A stretch of DNA of 64,000 bases from Streptomyces noursei (GTDB lineage: Bacteria > Actinomycetota > Actinomycetes > Streptomycetales > Streptomycetaceae). Every line of letters begins with the position of its first letter. Within the stretch, counting starts at the first letter, position 1. Below the pieces are notes generated by a model, which did not search any database, had not been told where the DNA came from, and saw only the letters and a program-made list of their open reading frames with translations. The translations under genes were made by a program, and so were the position numbers. This document shows positions 1-10,629 of the stretch, piece after piece. The DNA is taken from contig NZ_CP070326.1 in assembly GCF_016917755.1 (NCBI RefSeq), positions 3,162,001-3,226,000 on the forward strand, in the 5' to 3' direction.

Positions 1-1
1 C

Positions 2-993
<992 letters not shown>

Positions 994-1180
994 GAGGTCC
1001 CCCTTCTGGTGCGGTGTGCCGCGTGACGCACCCTTGGGGAGCGACCACGGCCGGGACCGGATTATTCCGTGCCCGGGGCGCCGGTCCGCCGGCCGCCCCG
1101 TGTCACGGTTCCGCTGCGGTAGCCCAGGAGAGTGGCCGGGGCGCCCGGCGTGTCGGCGCGGGCTCGTAGACTCGTCTGCC

Positions 1181-3157
1181 GTGGATACGACGCTGCAGGA
1201 CCCGCTCGTGGGCCAGCTGCTCGACGGTCGCTATCGCGTCGAGGGGCGCATCGCCGCCGGGGGCATGGCCACCGTCTACCGGGCCATGGACACCCGGCTG
1301 GACCGTGTGCTGGCGCTGAAGGTGATGCACCCCAGCCTGGCCGTGGACGGGGCGTTCGTCGACCGCTTCATCCGGGAGGCCAAGTCCGTCGCCCGGCTCT
1401 CGCACCCCAACGTGGTCGGCGTCTTCGACCAGGGCACCGACGGCACCTACGTCTATCTGGCCATGGAGTACGTCGCCGGCTGCACGCTGCGCGACGTGCT
1501 GCGCGAGCGGGGCGCCCTGCAGCCGCGGGCCGCCCTGGACATCCTGGAGCCGATCCTGGCCGCGCTGGGGGCCGCGCACCGCGCCGGCCTGGTGCACCGC
1601 GACATGAAGCCGGAGAACGTCCTGATCGGCGACGACGGCCGGGTCAAGGTCGCCGACTTCGGCCTGGTGCGCGCGGTGGACACGCACACCACCGCGTCCA
1701 CCGGCTCGGTCCTGGGCACGGTCTCCTACCTCGCCCCCGAGCAGATGGAGCACGGCACCGCGGACGCCCGGGTCGACGTCTACGCCTGCGGTGTGGTGCT
1801 CTACGAGATGCTCACCGGCGGCAAGCCGCACACCGGCGGCACCGCGGCGCAGATCCTCTACAGCCATCTGCACGACGACATCACCCCGCCCTCCGAGCTG
1901 GTGCCGGGCCTGGCGCCGGAGCTGGACGAGCTGGTCGCGGCGGCCACCGCCCGGGCCCCGCAGCAGCGCCCGCAGGACGCGGTGGCGCTGCTCGCCCGGG
2001 CCCGCGCGGTCCGCGCGCGGCTGACCGAAGCACAGCTGGACGTCGTCCCGCCGCAGGCCAGGGAGGCGTCCGCGGACGACGAGCGGACGGACGTGATCCC
2101 GCGTCCGGCCGGCACCCAGCTCGCGCTGCCCGTCGAGGGCGAGGCGGAGCTGAACCGCACCAGCCGGCTGGAGATGCCGCCGGCGGGCGCCGCACCCGAG
2201 GACGGCCGGACCACCCGGCTGCGGCCGGCACCGCCGGCGCACGGCGCGCCCCCGGCCGGGGGGCGGCTCCGGCAGCGGCGGATCCTCACCCTCGTGGCGG
2301 CCGTGCTGCTGGTCCTGGGCATCGGCACCGGCGTCTGGTACATCAACGTCGGCCAGTTCACCCACGTCCCGGCGGTGCTGGACATGACGCAGGCCAAGGC
2401 GCAGCAGGCGCTGCACGACGAGGGGCTGCGGGTGAAGGTCGAGCGCGGCTTCAGCCCCAACGTCCAGCGCGACCACGTGATGGCGACGAAGCCGGAGACG
2501 GGCCAGCGGATCCGCGGCAACGGCACCGTCATCCTGGTCGTCTCCCGTGGCCCGGAGAAGGTCACCATCCCCGACCTGGCCGGCACCCCGCTCGCGGACG
2601 CCCGGCGCAAGCTGCGCGACCTGGGCCTGGTGCCGGGCACCGAGACCCGGGCGTTCAGCGACGAGGTCGCCAAGGGTTCGGTGATCCGTACGGACCCGGC
2701 ACCGGGCAGCACCCGGCGGCCGGACACCGCGGTGGCGCTCACCGTCAGCCGGGGCGCGCCGGTGGACGTGCCGAACGTGGTCGGCAAGGGACGCCAGGAC
2801 GCCGCGGCGGCGCTGCAGCAGGCCGGCTTCCGGGTGCAGTTCGCCGATCAGCCGGTCTTCGCGCCGCAGGACAAGGACACCGTGGCCCGGCAGTCGCCCG
2901 GCGCCGGCGGCACCCTGGGCAAGGGCGAGACGGTCACCCTGACGCTCTCCAAGGGCCCGGAGATGGTCGCCGTGCCGGACGTCGGCGGGATGAACACCGC
3001 GGACGCCACCAAGGCGCTGACCGACCTCGGCTTCAAGGTCTCGGTGGACCGGCCGTTCCTGTTCCCGCAGGACAGCGTCGCGTCCCAGTCGGTCGCGGCC
3101 GGCGAGCAGGCGCCCAAGGGCAGCACGATCACGATCCGGCTCAAGGGCGCGCTGTAG
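1181..3157 (+). CDS. PASTA-domain serine/threonine protein kinase (PknB type)
   Basis: A membrane Ser/Thr kinase of 658 residues that senses cell-wall material outside and phosphorylates proteins inside. The kinase domain spans about residues 16-290: glycine loop GRIAAGGMATVY, catalytic Lys47 (LALK), HRDMKPEN with Asp141 (Met replaces the usual Leu in HRDLKPEN), DFG and APEQ. A proline-rich linker precedes one transmembrane helix at about residues 367-387. Four extracytoplasmic PASTA repeats fill the rest. An in-frame upstream ATG exists at 944, but the GTG at 1181 begins the conserved sequence just before the kinase fold and fits family length. PASTA domains bind muropeptides or lipid II in PknB/PrkC relatives; target proteins here are unknown. 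It resembles the Streptomyces PkaF-like kinases. Confidence 0.93.
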   Translation: MDTTLQDPLVGQLLDGRYRVEGRIAAGGMATVYRAMDTRLDRVLALKVMHPSLAVDGAFVDRFIREAKSVARLSHPNVVGVFDQGTDGTYVYLAMEYVAGCTLRDVLRERGALQPRAALDILEPILAALGAAHRAGLVHRDMKPENVLIGDDGRVKVADFGLVRAVDTHTTASTGSVLGTVSYLAPEQMEHGTADARVDVYACGVVLYEMLTGGKPHTGGTAAQILYSHLHDDITPPSELVPGLAPELDELVAAATARAPQQRPQDAVALLARARAVRARLTEAQLDVVPPQAREASADDERTDVIPRPAGTQLALPVEGEAELNRTSRLEMPPAGAAPEDGRTTRLRPAPPAHGAPPAGGRLRQRRILTLVAAVLLVLGIGTGVWYINVGQFTHVPAVLDMTQAKAQQALHDEGLRVKVERGFSPNVQRDHVMATKPETGQRIRGNGTVILVVSRGPEKVTIPDLAGTPLADARRKLRDLGLVPGTETRAFSDEVAKGSVIRTDPAPGSTRRPDTAVALTVSRGAPVDVPNVVGKGRQDAAAALQQAGFRVQFADQPVFAPQDKDTVARQSPGAGGTLGKGETVTLTLSKGPEMVAVPDVGGMNTADATKALTDLGFKVSVDRPFLFPQDSVASQSVAAGEQAPKGSTITIRLKGAL

Positions 3158-3215
3158 GAACCGGCTGGCCCGGGTGGCCCGCGGACGGCCGCGGGGCACC
3201 TGGCACCCTGGGAGG

Positions 3216-4115
3216 GTGAGTACTCCCCTGTCCCCCGAGGGCGCCGCCCTGCGCGCCCGCGCACGCAATCCGGTCGGCGGCCATGTGCCGGTGGCCGGCG
3301 GCCTGGCCAAGGTGGGCCTGTCGTACGCCCGGCAGCTCGGCTGCGAGGTCGTCCAGGTCTTCGTCGCCAATCCGCGCGGCTGGGCGACGCCGCCCGGCAA
3401 CCCCGAGCAGGACGCGGCGTTCCGCGAGCGCTGCGCCCAGGACGACATCCCGGCGTATGTGCATGCGCCGTACCTGATCAACTTCGGGTCGCACACCCCG
3501 GCGACGGTCGAGAAGTCCGTGGCGTCGCTGCGCCACTCGCTGCGCCGCGGCCGGGAGATCGGCGCGCTCGGGGTGGTCGTGCACACCGGCTCGGCGACCG
3601 GCGGACGCCCGCGGGAGACGGCACTGGCGCAGGTCAGGGAGCAGGTCCGGCCGCTGCTGGACGAGCTGACGCGGGACGACGACCCCTGGCTGCTGCTGGA
3701 GCCCACGGCCGGCCAGGGCTCCTCGCTGTGCGCGCTGGCGGAGGACCTGGGCCCGTACTTCGACGCGTTGGACCGGCATCCGCGGCTCGGGGTCTGCCTG
3801 GACACCTGTCACGCGTTCGCGGCTGGGCACGACATGGCGGCGCCGGGCGGGACGAAGGCGCTGCTGGACGAGTTGGTGGAGGTCACCGGCGAGGGCCGGC
3901 TGAAACTGATCCACGCCAATGACTCCAAGGACGTGGTCGGCGCGCACAAGGACCGGCACGCGAACATCGGCGCCGGCCACATCGGCGCGGAGCCGTTCGC
4001 CGAGCTGTTCGCGCATCCCGCGACCGACGGCGTGCCGTTGGTGATCGAGACCCCGGGCGGCGAGGAGGGCCACGCCGCGGACGTGGCGCGGCTGAAGGAA
4101 CTGCGGCTGCCCTGA
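3216..4115 (+). CDS. nfo: Endonuclease IV (AP endonuclease, Nfo)
   Basis: A 299-residue TIM-barrel endonuclease that cuts DNA 5' to abasic sites in base-excision repair. Metal-ligand motifs appear in the right order: VHAPYLINFGS, VVHTGSATGG, LLEPTAGQGSS with the catalytic Glu, CLDTCHAFAAGHD, IHANDSKDVVGAHKDRH, and the terminal ETPGGE, which together supply the three-zinc centre of the family. I start at GTG 3216, where family-like sequence begins; an upstream in-frame ATG at 3174 would add 14 unlikely residues. GGAGG abuts the GTG directly with no spacing, so translation may be leaderless or may use an atypical site. It lies 58 bases after the kinase gene on the same strand and may be co-transcribed with it. 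Confidence 0.92.
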   Translation: MSTPLSPEGAALRARARNPVGGHVPVAGGLAKVGLSYARQLGCEVVQVFVANPRGWATPPGNPEQDAAFRERCAQDDIPAYVHAPYLINFGSHTPATVEKSVASLRHSLRRGREIGALGVVVHTGSATGGRPRETALAQVREQVRPLLDELTRDDDPWLLLEPTAGQGSSLCALAEDLGPYFDALDRHPRLGVCLDTCHAFAAGHDMAAPGGTKALLDELVEVTGEGRLKLIHANDSKDVVGAHKDRHANIGAGHIGAEPFAELFAHPATDGVPLVIETPGGEEGHAADVARLKELRLP

Positions 4116-4145
4116 ACCCGGCACGGGGCCGGGCGGGCCGGGCCC

Positions 4146-4766
4146 TCAGAGCTCCGGGCCCTCGCCCGGCTCCTCCTGGTAGGAGTAGCGCTGCTCGCGC
4201 CAGGGGTCGCCGAGGTTGTGGTAGCCGCGCTCCTCCCAGAAGCCGCGGCGGTCGGCCGTCATGTACTCGATGCCGCGGACCCACTTGGGGCCCTTCCAGG
4301 CGTAGAGGTGCGGCACGATCAGCCGGACCGGGAAGCCGTGTTCGGCGGTGAGCAGTTCGCCGGAGCGGTGGGTGGCGAACAGGCAGTCCTGCGCGCCGAA
4401 GTCGGTGAGCCGGAGGTTGGAGCTGAAGCCGTACTCAGCCCACACCATCACATGGGTGGCCTCGGGCGCGGGGGGCGCCAGCTCCAGGATCGTGCGGGTC
4501 AGCACCCCGCCCCATTCGGCGCCCAGCATGCTGAACTTGGTGACGCAGTGCATGTCGGCGACGACGGTGGTGTACGGAAGGGCCGTGAACTCCTCGTGGG
4601 TCCAGCAGTGCTTGGCGCCGTCGGCGGTGGCGCCGAAGACCCGGAACTCCCAGCGCTCGGGCCGGAACTTCGGGACCGGTCCGTAGTGCGTCACCGGCCA
4701 GCCCCTCTGGAGCCGCTGTCCCGGAGGCAGCACAGGCTCCTCGTCGCGACTTTCCGGCTGGCCCAT
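4146..4766 (-). CDS. Molybdopterin-dependent oxidoreductase, YuiH / sulfite-oxidase fold
   Basis: A 206-residue protein made almost entirely of the oxidoreductase molybdopterin-binding domain, the short YuiH-like relative of sulfite oxidase and MsrP. The candidate molybdenum-ligand cysteine sits in ADMHCVTKFS, followed by the conserved W(G)GV segment, then GFPVRLIVPHLYAWKGPKWV near the C-terminus, which is diagnostic of the fold. There is no signal peptide, Tat motif or haem domain, so it is probably cytosolic. The physiological substrate of this family is not established. It is convergent with nfo and divergent from bfr. Confidence 0.88.
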   Translation of the reverse strand: MGQPESRDEEPVLPPGQRLQRGWPVTHYGPVPKFRPERWEFRVFGATADGAKHCWTHEEFTALPYTTVVADMHCVTKFSMLGAEWGGVLTRTILELAPPAPEATHVMVWAEYGFSSNLRLTDFGAQDCLFATHRSGELLTAEHGFPVRLIVPHLYAWKGPKWVRGIEYMTADRRGFWEERGYHNLGDPWREQRYSYQEEPGEGPEL

Positions 4767-4921
4767 GCCCCCATGGTGTCAGACCGTGCGGGGTGCCGAT
4801 GACCAGGGCGGGATGGAATCGGGCAACTCGTACTAAGTGTGAACTTACTGGACGGCTCGCTCCGGGCGGTGCAAGGATGCGCGGCACTTGCCCAGAACTC
4901 GCGTGAAAGGGGCCCGCAGCC

Positions 4922-5398
4922 ATGCAGGGCGACCCCGAGGTCATCGAATTCCTCAACGAGCAGTTGACCGCGGAGCTGACCGCGATCAACCAGTACTTCC
5001 TGCACGCGAAGATGCAGGAGAACTTCGGCTGGTACAAGCTCGCCAAGTACACCCGCGCCGAGTCCTTCGACGAGATGAAGCACGCGGAGACGCTGACCGA
5101 CCGCATCCTCTTCCTCGAAGAGTTGCCGAACTACCAGCGGCTGTTCCACGTCCGGGTCGGCCAGACCGTCACCGAGATGTTCCAGGCCGACCGGCAGATC
5201 GAGGTGGAGGCGATCGACCGACTCAAGCGCGGCATCGAGGTCATGCGCGCCAAGGGGGACGTCACCTCGGCCAACATCTTCGAGGACATCCTGGCCGACG
5301 AGGAGCACCACATCGACTACCTCGACACCCAGCTGGAGCTGGTCGAGAAGCTCGGGGAGGCGCTCTACCTCGCCCAGGTGATCGAGCAGCCGAGCTGA
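4922..5398 (+). CDS. bfr: Bacterioferritin
   Basis: A haem-containing iron-storage ferritin of 158 residues, the usual length. The diiron ferroxidase residues match the E. coli pattern and numbering: Glu18, Tyr25, Glu51, His54, Glu94 and the late E-x2-H pair in DEEHH (about Glu127 and His130). Met52, the axial haem ligand of bacterioferritins, is present in SFDEMKHAE, which separates it from plain ferritins. Twenty-four subunits are expected to form the iron-storing shell. AAAGGGG lies about nine bases before the ATG. The partner ferredoxin Bfd, which reduces the haem to release iron, is encoded convergently just downstream. A small inverted repeat (TAAGT-GTGA-ACTTA, near 4834-4847) lies upstream, but I see no iron box on this side. 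Confidence 0.96.
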   Translation: MQGDPEVIEFLNEQLTAELTAINQYFLHAKMQENFGWYKLAKYTRAESFDEMKHAETLTDRILFLEELPNYQRLFHVRVGQTVTEMFQADRQIEVEAIDRLKRGIEVMRAKGDVTSANIFEDILADEEHHIDYLDTQLELVEKLGEALYLAQVIEQPS

Positions 5399-5438
5399 CG
5401 GCCCGGCGCGATGCACCTCGACGGGGCGCCCCAGGGGG

Positions 5439-5756
5439 CTACGCGGCCGCCCGGAGGCCCGCGGGCGCCGGTGCGGCCACCTCCGCGGCCAGCGGCCCGG
5501 AAGGCGCGGCCGGCACCTCGGACGCCGGACTCCCCGGCTCGGACTCCGACCGCAGCGCGTCGGGGGCGCCGCTGTCGATCAGCTCGCGACGGGGGCACGC
5601 ACCGCGGCCCAGCAGCGCCTGGATGCGCCGGACGCAGCTGCCGCAGTCGGTGCCGGCCTTGCACGCGGAGGCGACCTGACGGGGCGTGCAGGCGCCCCGG
5701 TCCGCGTGCTCGCGGACCTGCTGCTCGGTGATGCCGAAGCAGGAGCAGACGTACAC
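5439..5756 (-). CDS. bfd: Bacterioferritin-associated ferredoxin with long C-terminal tail
   Basis: A [2Fe-2S] protein that binds bacterioferritin and donates electrons to mobilise stored iron. The cluster ligands are Cys4, Cys6 (CSC) and Cys38, Cys41 (CGSC), in the Bfd spacing. The Bfd/Fer2_BFD domain covers about residues 1-55. The remaining 50 residues, rich in Ala, Pro, Glu and Ser, look disordered; E. coli Bfd is only about 64 residues. The tail sequence is low complexity and has no recognised domain. The gene is convergent with bfr, and an iron-box palindrome lies 50 bases upstream of its start, which predicts derepression in iron starvation. Confidence 0.9.
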   Translation of the reverse strand: MYVCSCFGITEQQVREHADRGACTPRQVASACKAGTDCGSCVRRIQALLGRGACPRRELIDSGAPDALRSESEPGSPASEVPAAPSGPLAAEVAAPAPAGLRAAA

Positions 5757-5805
5757 GCGGGTTCACCTCCGTAAGGGCACCTCGGACGATCCCGGCGATC
5801 GGCAG

Positions 5806-5824
5806 TGAGGTAACCCTTACCTTA
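5806..5824 (-). promoter_or_regulatory. DmdR1/IdeR-type iron box upstream of bfd
   Basis: Read on the minus strand this is TAAGGTAAGGGTTACCTCA. It matches 14 of 19 positions of the actinobacterial iron box TTAGGTTAGGCTCACCTAA and keeps both half-sites. It ends 50 bases before the bfd ATG, a position expected to overlap the promoter. The inference is repression of bfd by Fe(II)-DmdR1 in iron-replete cells, so that ferredoxin is made when stored iron is needed. Confidence 0.75.
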
Positions 5825-5862
5825 CCCGTGACGGCGGGCGCGCAACAATGCGCGGCAACGCA

Positions 5863-5894
5863 GTGGGGCGCGGATCACAGGATCCGCGCCCCAC
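5863..5894 (-). terminator. Terminator after DAHP synthase gene
   Basis: A perfect 14-bp inverted repeat (GTGGGGCGCGGATC / GATCCGCGCCCCAC) with a 4-nt loop, 18 bases beyond the stop of the DAHP synthase gene. It lacks a strong U-tract, as is common in Streptomyces. It separates this gene from bfd on the same strand. Confidence 0.85.
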
Positions 5895-5911
5895 ACGTTG
5901 TTCGGCAACCG

Positions 5912-7270
<1,359 letters not shown>

Positions 7271-7338
7271 TTACGGGGTCCGGCAGCCGTGTCCGTCCGC
7301 CATCCGGACTGTGAGACGCCGCGTGGCCGACGATCCGG

Positions 7339-7344
7339 TAGGGT
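7339..7344 (+). promoter_or_regulatory. -10 element of trp leader, implying a leaderless transcript
   Basis: TAGGGT fits the Streptomyces -10 pattern TANNNT and lies only 7 bases before the ATG of the leader peptide. Transcription would begin at or next to that ATG. I see no convincing -35 hexamer. This agrees with the leaderless trp leader reported, as I recall, for S. venezuelae. Confidence 0.5.
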
Positions 7345-7351
7345 GCCGGCC

Positions 7352-7414
7352 ATGCAGACGCGACCGACCATGAACATGGACTGGTGGTGGACCGCCCAGC
7401 CGGCGGCCCACTGA
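7352..7414 (+). CDS. trpL: Tryptophan leader peptide (attenuation)
   Basis: A 20-residue leader peptide, MQTRPTMNMDWWWTAQPAAH, with three consecutive Trp codons at positions 11-13. Ribosome stalling at these codons when charged tRNA-Trp is scarce would favour an antiterminator. The sequence GGCGGCC at 7402-7408, inside the last codons, is complementary to GGCCGCC at 7443-7449, which is the left arm of the terminator downstream, so an antiterminator can form in competition with it. It closely resembles the leader described for Streptomyces trpEG. No ribosome binding site precedes the ATG, so translation is probably leaderless. Confidence 0.92.
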   Translation: MQTRPTMNMDWWWTAQPAAH

Positions 7415-7439
7415 TTCGCGTACGCATCCCACAGACCGC

Positions 7440-7464
7440 GAAGGCCGCCCGAGGGGCGGCCTTC
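7440..7464 (+). terminator. trp attenuator terminator
   Basis: A perfect 11-bp stem GAAGGCCGCCC / GGGCGGCCTTC with loop GAG. It lies 26 bases after the leader-peptide stop and 55 bases before the trpEG start, and is followed by the T-containing stretch ggtgttccc. Its left arm can alternatively pair with 7402-7408. Confidence 0.88.
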
Positions 7465-7519
7465 GGTGTTCCCACGGCCGTTCCCTCCGCACCGGAAGCT
7501 CTCCCGGAAGGAACCGCCC

Positions 7520-9487
7520 ATGCACCTCGCGCCCCAGACCCCACCCGACGCCGCCGCGCTGGTCCAGCGGCTGCTCGACCCCGCCTGCCCGCCGTTCGCC
7601 CTGCTCCGCCGCCGCGCCCCCGGCCGGGACGGGGACACCGTCGAGGTGCTGATCGGCGAGGTGACCGAGGTCGAGCGGCTGGCCGACATCCCGCTCGGCG
7701 AGGGCGTGCCGGACGCGCCGGTCACCGACGCGCTGGCCCTGGTCCCGTTCCGGCAGATCCGCGAGCGCGGCTTCCGGGCGCACGACGACGGCACCCCGCT
7801 GGCCGTGCTGCGCCCGGCCGAGTGCCACGAGCTGCCGCTGGACGCGCTGCTGACGGCGCTCCCGGCGCACGACGTCCGGGTGGACGACGGGGCCTTCGAC
7901 GTCACCGACGCGGCCTACGCGGAGATCGTCGAACGGGTGGTGCGGGAGGAGATCGGCACCGGCGAGGGCGCCAACTTCGTCATCCGCCGGACCTTCGAGG
8001 GCACGATCCCCGACTTCTCGGCGGCCGACGCGCTGGCGCTGTTCCGACGGCTGCTGGCCGGCGAGCGCGGGGCGTACTGGACCTTCGTGGTGCACCGGCC
8101 CGGCGTGCGCACGCTGGTCGGCGCCAGCCCGGAGGTGCACGTCCGGGCCACCGGCGGCACCGTCGTGATGAACCCGATCAGCGGGACCTACCGCTACCCG
8201 GCCGAGGGCCCCACCGCGGAGGGCCTGCTGGCGTTCCTCGGCGACCGCAAGGAGGTCGAGGAACTGTCGATGGTGGTCGACGAGGAACTGAAGATGATGT
8301 GCACCGTCGGCGACCAGGGCGGGGTGGTCGTCGGGCCGCGGCTCAAGGAGATGGCGCACCTCGCGCACACCGAGTACGAGCTGCGCGGCCGCTCCACCCT
8401 GGACGTGCGGGACGTCCTCAAGGAGACGATGTTCGCGGCGACGGTCACCGGGTCGCCGGTGCAGAACGCCTGCCGGGTGATCGAGCGGCACGAGCCGGTC
8501 GGCCCGGACGGCCGCGGGCGGGGCTACTACGCCGGCGCGCTGGCGCTGATCGGCCGGGACGCGACCGGGGCGCAGACGCTGGACTCCCCGATCCTGATCC
8601 GCACCGCGGACATCGACGGCGGGGATGCGCGGGGGCGGCTGCGGGTGCCGGTCGGCGCCACCCTGGTCCGCGCCTCCGACCCGGCCGGCGAGGTCGCCGA
8701 GACGCACGCCAAGGCGGCCGGCGTGCTCACCGCGCTGGGGGTCCGGCCAGCGTCCGTGCGGGCCGCGGCCGGGCCGGCGCCGCGACTGGCCGACGACCCG
8801 CGGGTGCGGGCCGCGCTGGACGCCCGCCGGGCCGACCTGGCGCCGTTCTGGCTGCGGATGCAGACCACCGCCGGGGACGGCGCGCCGTCGACCGGGCTGC
8901 GCGGCCACGCCCTGGTGGTCGACGCCGAGGACACCTTCACCGCGATGCTGGCGCACCTGCTGCGCACCTCGGGGCTGACGGTGGCGGTCCGCCGCTACGA
9001 CGAGCCGGGGCTGCGCGCGGCGGCCCTGGCGCACCAGGGTCCTGTGGTGCTGGGCCCGGGGCCGGGCAACCCGTCCGACATCGCCGACCCCAAGATGCGG
9101 TTCCTGCGGTCCCTCACCTCCGACCTGGTGGCAGGTCACCGGCATGGCCTGCTCGGGGTCTGCCTCGGCCACGAACTGCTCGCCGCGGAGCTGGGGTTGG
9201 AGATCGTCCGCAAGGAGGTCCCGTTCCAGGGCGCGCAGGAGCGGATCGACTTCTTCGGGCGGCCCGAGACGGTGGGCTTCTACAACACCTTCACGGCCCG
9301 CTGCGACGACCGGACGGCGGCCGAACTGGCCATGCACCGCATCGAGTTGAGCCGGGACGAGGCCACCGGTGAGGTGCACGCGCTGCGCGGCCCGGGCTTC
9401 GCGGGCGTGCAGTTCCACCCCGAGTCGGTGCTGACCCTGGACGGCGCGGCGGTCACCGCACAGCTGCTGGCAGCTGTCCTCGTGTGA
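7520..9487 (+). CDS. trpEG: Anthranilate synthase, fused TrpE and glutamine amidotransferase domains
   Basis: A 655-residue single-chain anthranilate synthase that converts chorismate and glutamine to anthranilate. Residues 1 to about 430 form the chorismate-binding domain, with GASPEVHV, NPISGTYRYP, DEELKMMCTVGD and VTGSPVQNACRVIE. After a linker, the class I amidotransferase domain begins near residue 475 and shows LGPGPGNPSD, the nucleophile Cys in LLGVCLGHELL, and the His-Glu pair in GVQFHPES. GGAAGGA lies 8 bases before the ATG at 7520. The upstream Trp leader identifies the product as anthranilate rather than aminodeoxychorismate. The order is PhzE-like, but the leader argues against a phenazine role. 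Its 3' end overlaps the convergent dehydrogenase gene by 35 bases. Confidence 0.95.
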   Translation: MHLAPQTPPDAAALVQRLLDPACPPFALLRRRAPGRDGDTVEVLIGEVTEVERLADIPLGEGVPDAPVTDALALVPFRQIRERGFRAHDDGTPLAVLRPAECHELPLDALLTALPAHDVRVDDGAFDVTDAAYAEIVERVVREEIGTGEGANFVIRRTFEGTIPDFSAADALALFRRLLAGERGAYWTFVVHRPGVRTLVGASPEVHVRATGGTVVMNPISGTYRYPAEGPTAEGLLAFLGDRKEVEELSMVVDEELKMMCTVGDQGGVVVGPRLKEMAHLAHTEYELRGRSTLDVRDVLKETMFAATVTGSPVQNACRVIERHEPVGPDGRGRGYYAGALALIGRDATGAQTLDSPILIRTADIDGGDARGRLRVPVGATLVRASDPAGEVAETHAKAAGVLTALGVRPASVRAAAGPAPRLADDPRVRAALDARRADLAPFWLRMQTTAGDGAPSTGLRGHALVVDAEDTFTAMLAHLLRTSGLTVAVRRYDEPGLRAAALAHQGPVVLGPGPGNPSDIADPKMRFLRSLTSDLVAGHRHGLLGVCLGHELLAAELGLEIVRKEVPFQGAQERIDFFGRPETVGFYNTFTARCDDRTAAELAMHRIELSRDEATGEVHALRGPGFAGVQFHPESVLTLDGAAVTAQLLAAVLV

Positions 9488-10469
9488 CCAGCAGGTGTGC
9501 GCTGGTGCGGCCGGCCAGATGGTCCTCCACGTTGGCCACGGTGGTCCGGATGATCTGGCCGACCGCCTCCTCGGTGAAGTACGCCTGGTGCGAGGTGACC
9601 AGCACGTTCGCGAAGGTCATCAGCCGGGCCAGGGTGTCGTCGCCGACCACGTCCAGGGACTTGTCGTAGAAGAACAGCCCGGCCTCCTCCTCGTAGACGT
9701 CCAGGCCGACGCCGGTGAGCCGGCGGGCCTTGAGCGTCTCGACCAGGGCCGCGGTGTCGATCAGCCCGCCGCGGCTGGAGTTGACCAGGATCGCGTCGTC
9801 CTTCATGGCGGCCAGCGCGGCGGCGTCGACCAGGTGCCGGGTGTCCTCGGTCAGCGGGACGTGCAGGCTGATCAGGTCCGCCTCGGCGAACAGCCGCTCC
9901 CGGGGGACGTAGTGCATGCCCAGCGCCGCGCACTCCGGGTTCTCGACGAGGTCCCACCCCAGCAGCTGCATCCCGAAGCCGTGGGCGATCCGGGCGAAGG
10001 CGGTGCCGATCTTGCCGGTGCCGAGCACCCCGGCCGTCCGGCCGTGCAGATCGCGGCCCATCAGGCCGTCCAGCCGGAAGTCGAAGTTGCGGGTGCGGTT
10101 GGCGGCCGGCACCAGCCGCCGGTTCACCGCCAGCGCCAGCAGCCACGCGAACTCCGCGACCGCGTACGGGGAGTACGCGGAGACCCGGCCGATGGTCATG
10201 GCCAGATCGGCCGCGGCCTCCAGGTCGATGTTGTTGAAGCCGGTGGAGCGCTGGGCGACCATCTTGGTGCCGCCGGCCGCGAGGGTCTGCAGCACCTCGG
10301 CGCTCAGGTCGTCGTTGGCGCTGGTGGAGACGACCTCGTAGCCGTGCGCGATGGGGGCGGTGTCGCGGTCGAGGAAGACGTCCAGGCAACGCACCTGGTG
10401 GCGGCCCGCGAACGCCTGCTCCAGGATCGGCCGCTCGTCCGCCTGCACGCCGAATGCGACGATCTCCAC
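9453..10469 (-). CDS. D-2-hydroxyacid dehydrogenase, D-lactate dehydrogenase type
   Basis: A 338-residue NAD-dependent dehydrogenase of the D-isomer-specific family. The Rossmann loop is GVLGTGKIGTAFARIAHGFG. The catalytic Arg lies in NSSRGGLID, Glu in YEEEAG, and His in SHQAYFTEEA. The segment AQRSTGFNNIDL and the YxEEAG motif are typical of fermentative D-lactate dehydrogenases (LdhA) rather than phosphoglycerate dehydrogenases. I choose GTG 10469, preceded by GGAGGAGAAC, over a longer frame from 10517. The likely reaction is pyruvate to D-lactate, but relatives accept other 2-keto acids. The neighbour pfkA on the same strand hints at a link to carbon overflow; this is inference. Confidence 0.87.
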   Translation of the reverse strand: MEIVAFGVQADERPILEQAFAGRHQVRCLDVFLDRDTAPIAHGYEVVSTSANDDLSAEVLQTLAAGGTKMVAQRSTGFNNIDLEAAADLAMTIGRVSAYSPYAVAEFAWLLALAVNRRLVPAANRTRNFDFRLDGLMGRDLHGRTAGVLGTGKIGTAFARIAHGFGMQLLGWDLVENPECAALGMHYVPRERLFAEADLISLHVPLTEDTRHLVDAAALAAMKDDAILVNSSRGGLIDTAALVETLKARRLTGVGLDVYEEEAGLFFYDKSLDVVGDDTLARLMTFANVLVTSHQAYFTEEAVGQIIRTTVANVEDHLAGRTSAHLLVTRGQLPAAVR

Positions 10470-10629
10470 GTTCTCCTCCGGTTCTCCCCCGCCGGCGGCG
10501 GCGCCACGCGGAGGCAATGGGCCGGATATGTCGCGTCATGGCGAATATACGACCCATCGCCCGGCGGTGCCGCCCGGGGCGCGGACGGCGGCGCTCGGCC
10601 GGAGGACGGCGGCCGGAGAACGGCGGAGG

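Noticed and set aside
994..1180. MerR operator with a 19-base promoter spacer
   Set aside because: A weak dyad (CACCC-TTG-GGGAG, about 1028-1040) is present, but no matching -35 and -10 elements could be aligned with confidence.
3216..3227. GAGTACTC as a MacR-binding half-site
   Set aside because: The remembered MacR motif is TGAGTACNNGTACTCA; only one half is present, and it lies in the nfo start.
1103..3805. Long minus-strand open frame opposite the PASTA kinase gene
   Set aside because: It is an antisense shadow of GC-rich coding DNA; the translated sequence is low complexity without any motif, and the plus-strand kinase is unmistakable.
10520..10560. Possible redox-repressor (Rex) site upstream of the hydroxyacid dehydrogenase gene
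   Set aside because: The DNA around 10530 has only a loose TCGC/GCGA dyad and does not match the Rex consensus TGTGAAC-N-GTTCACA.
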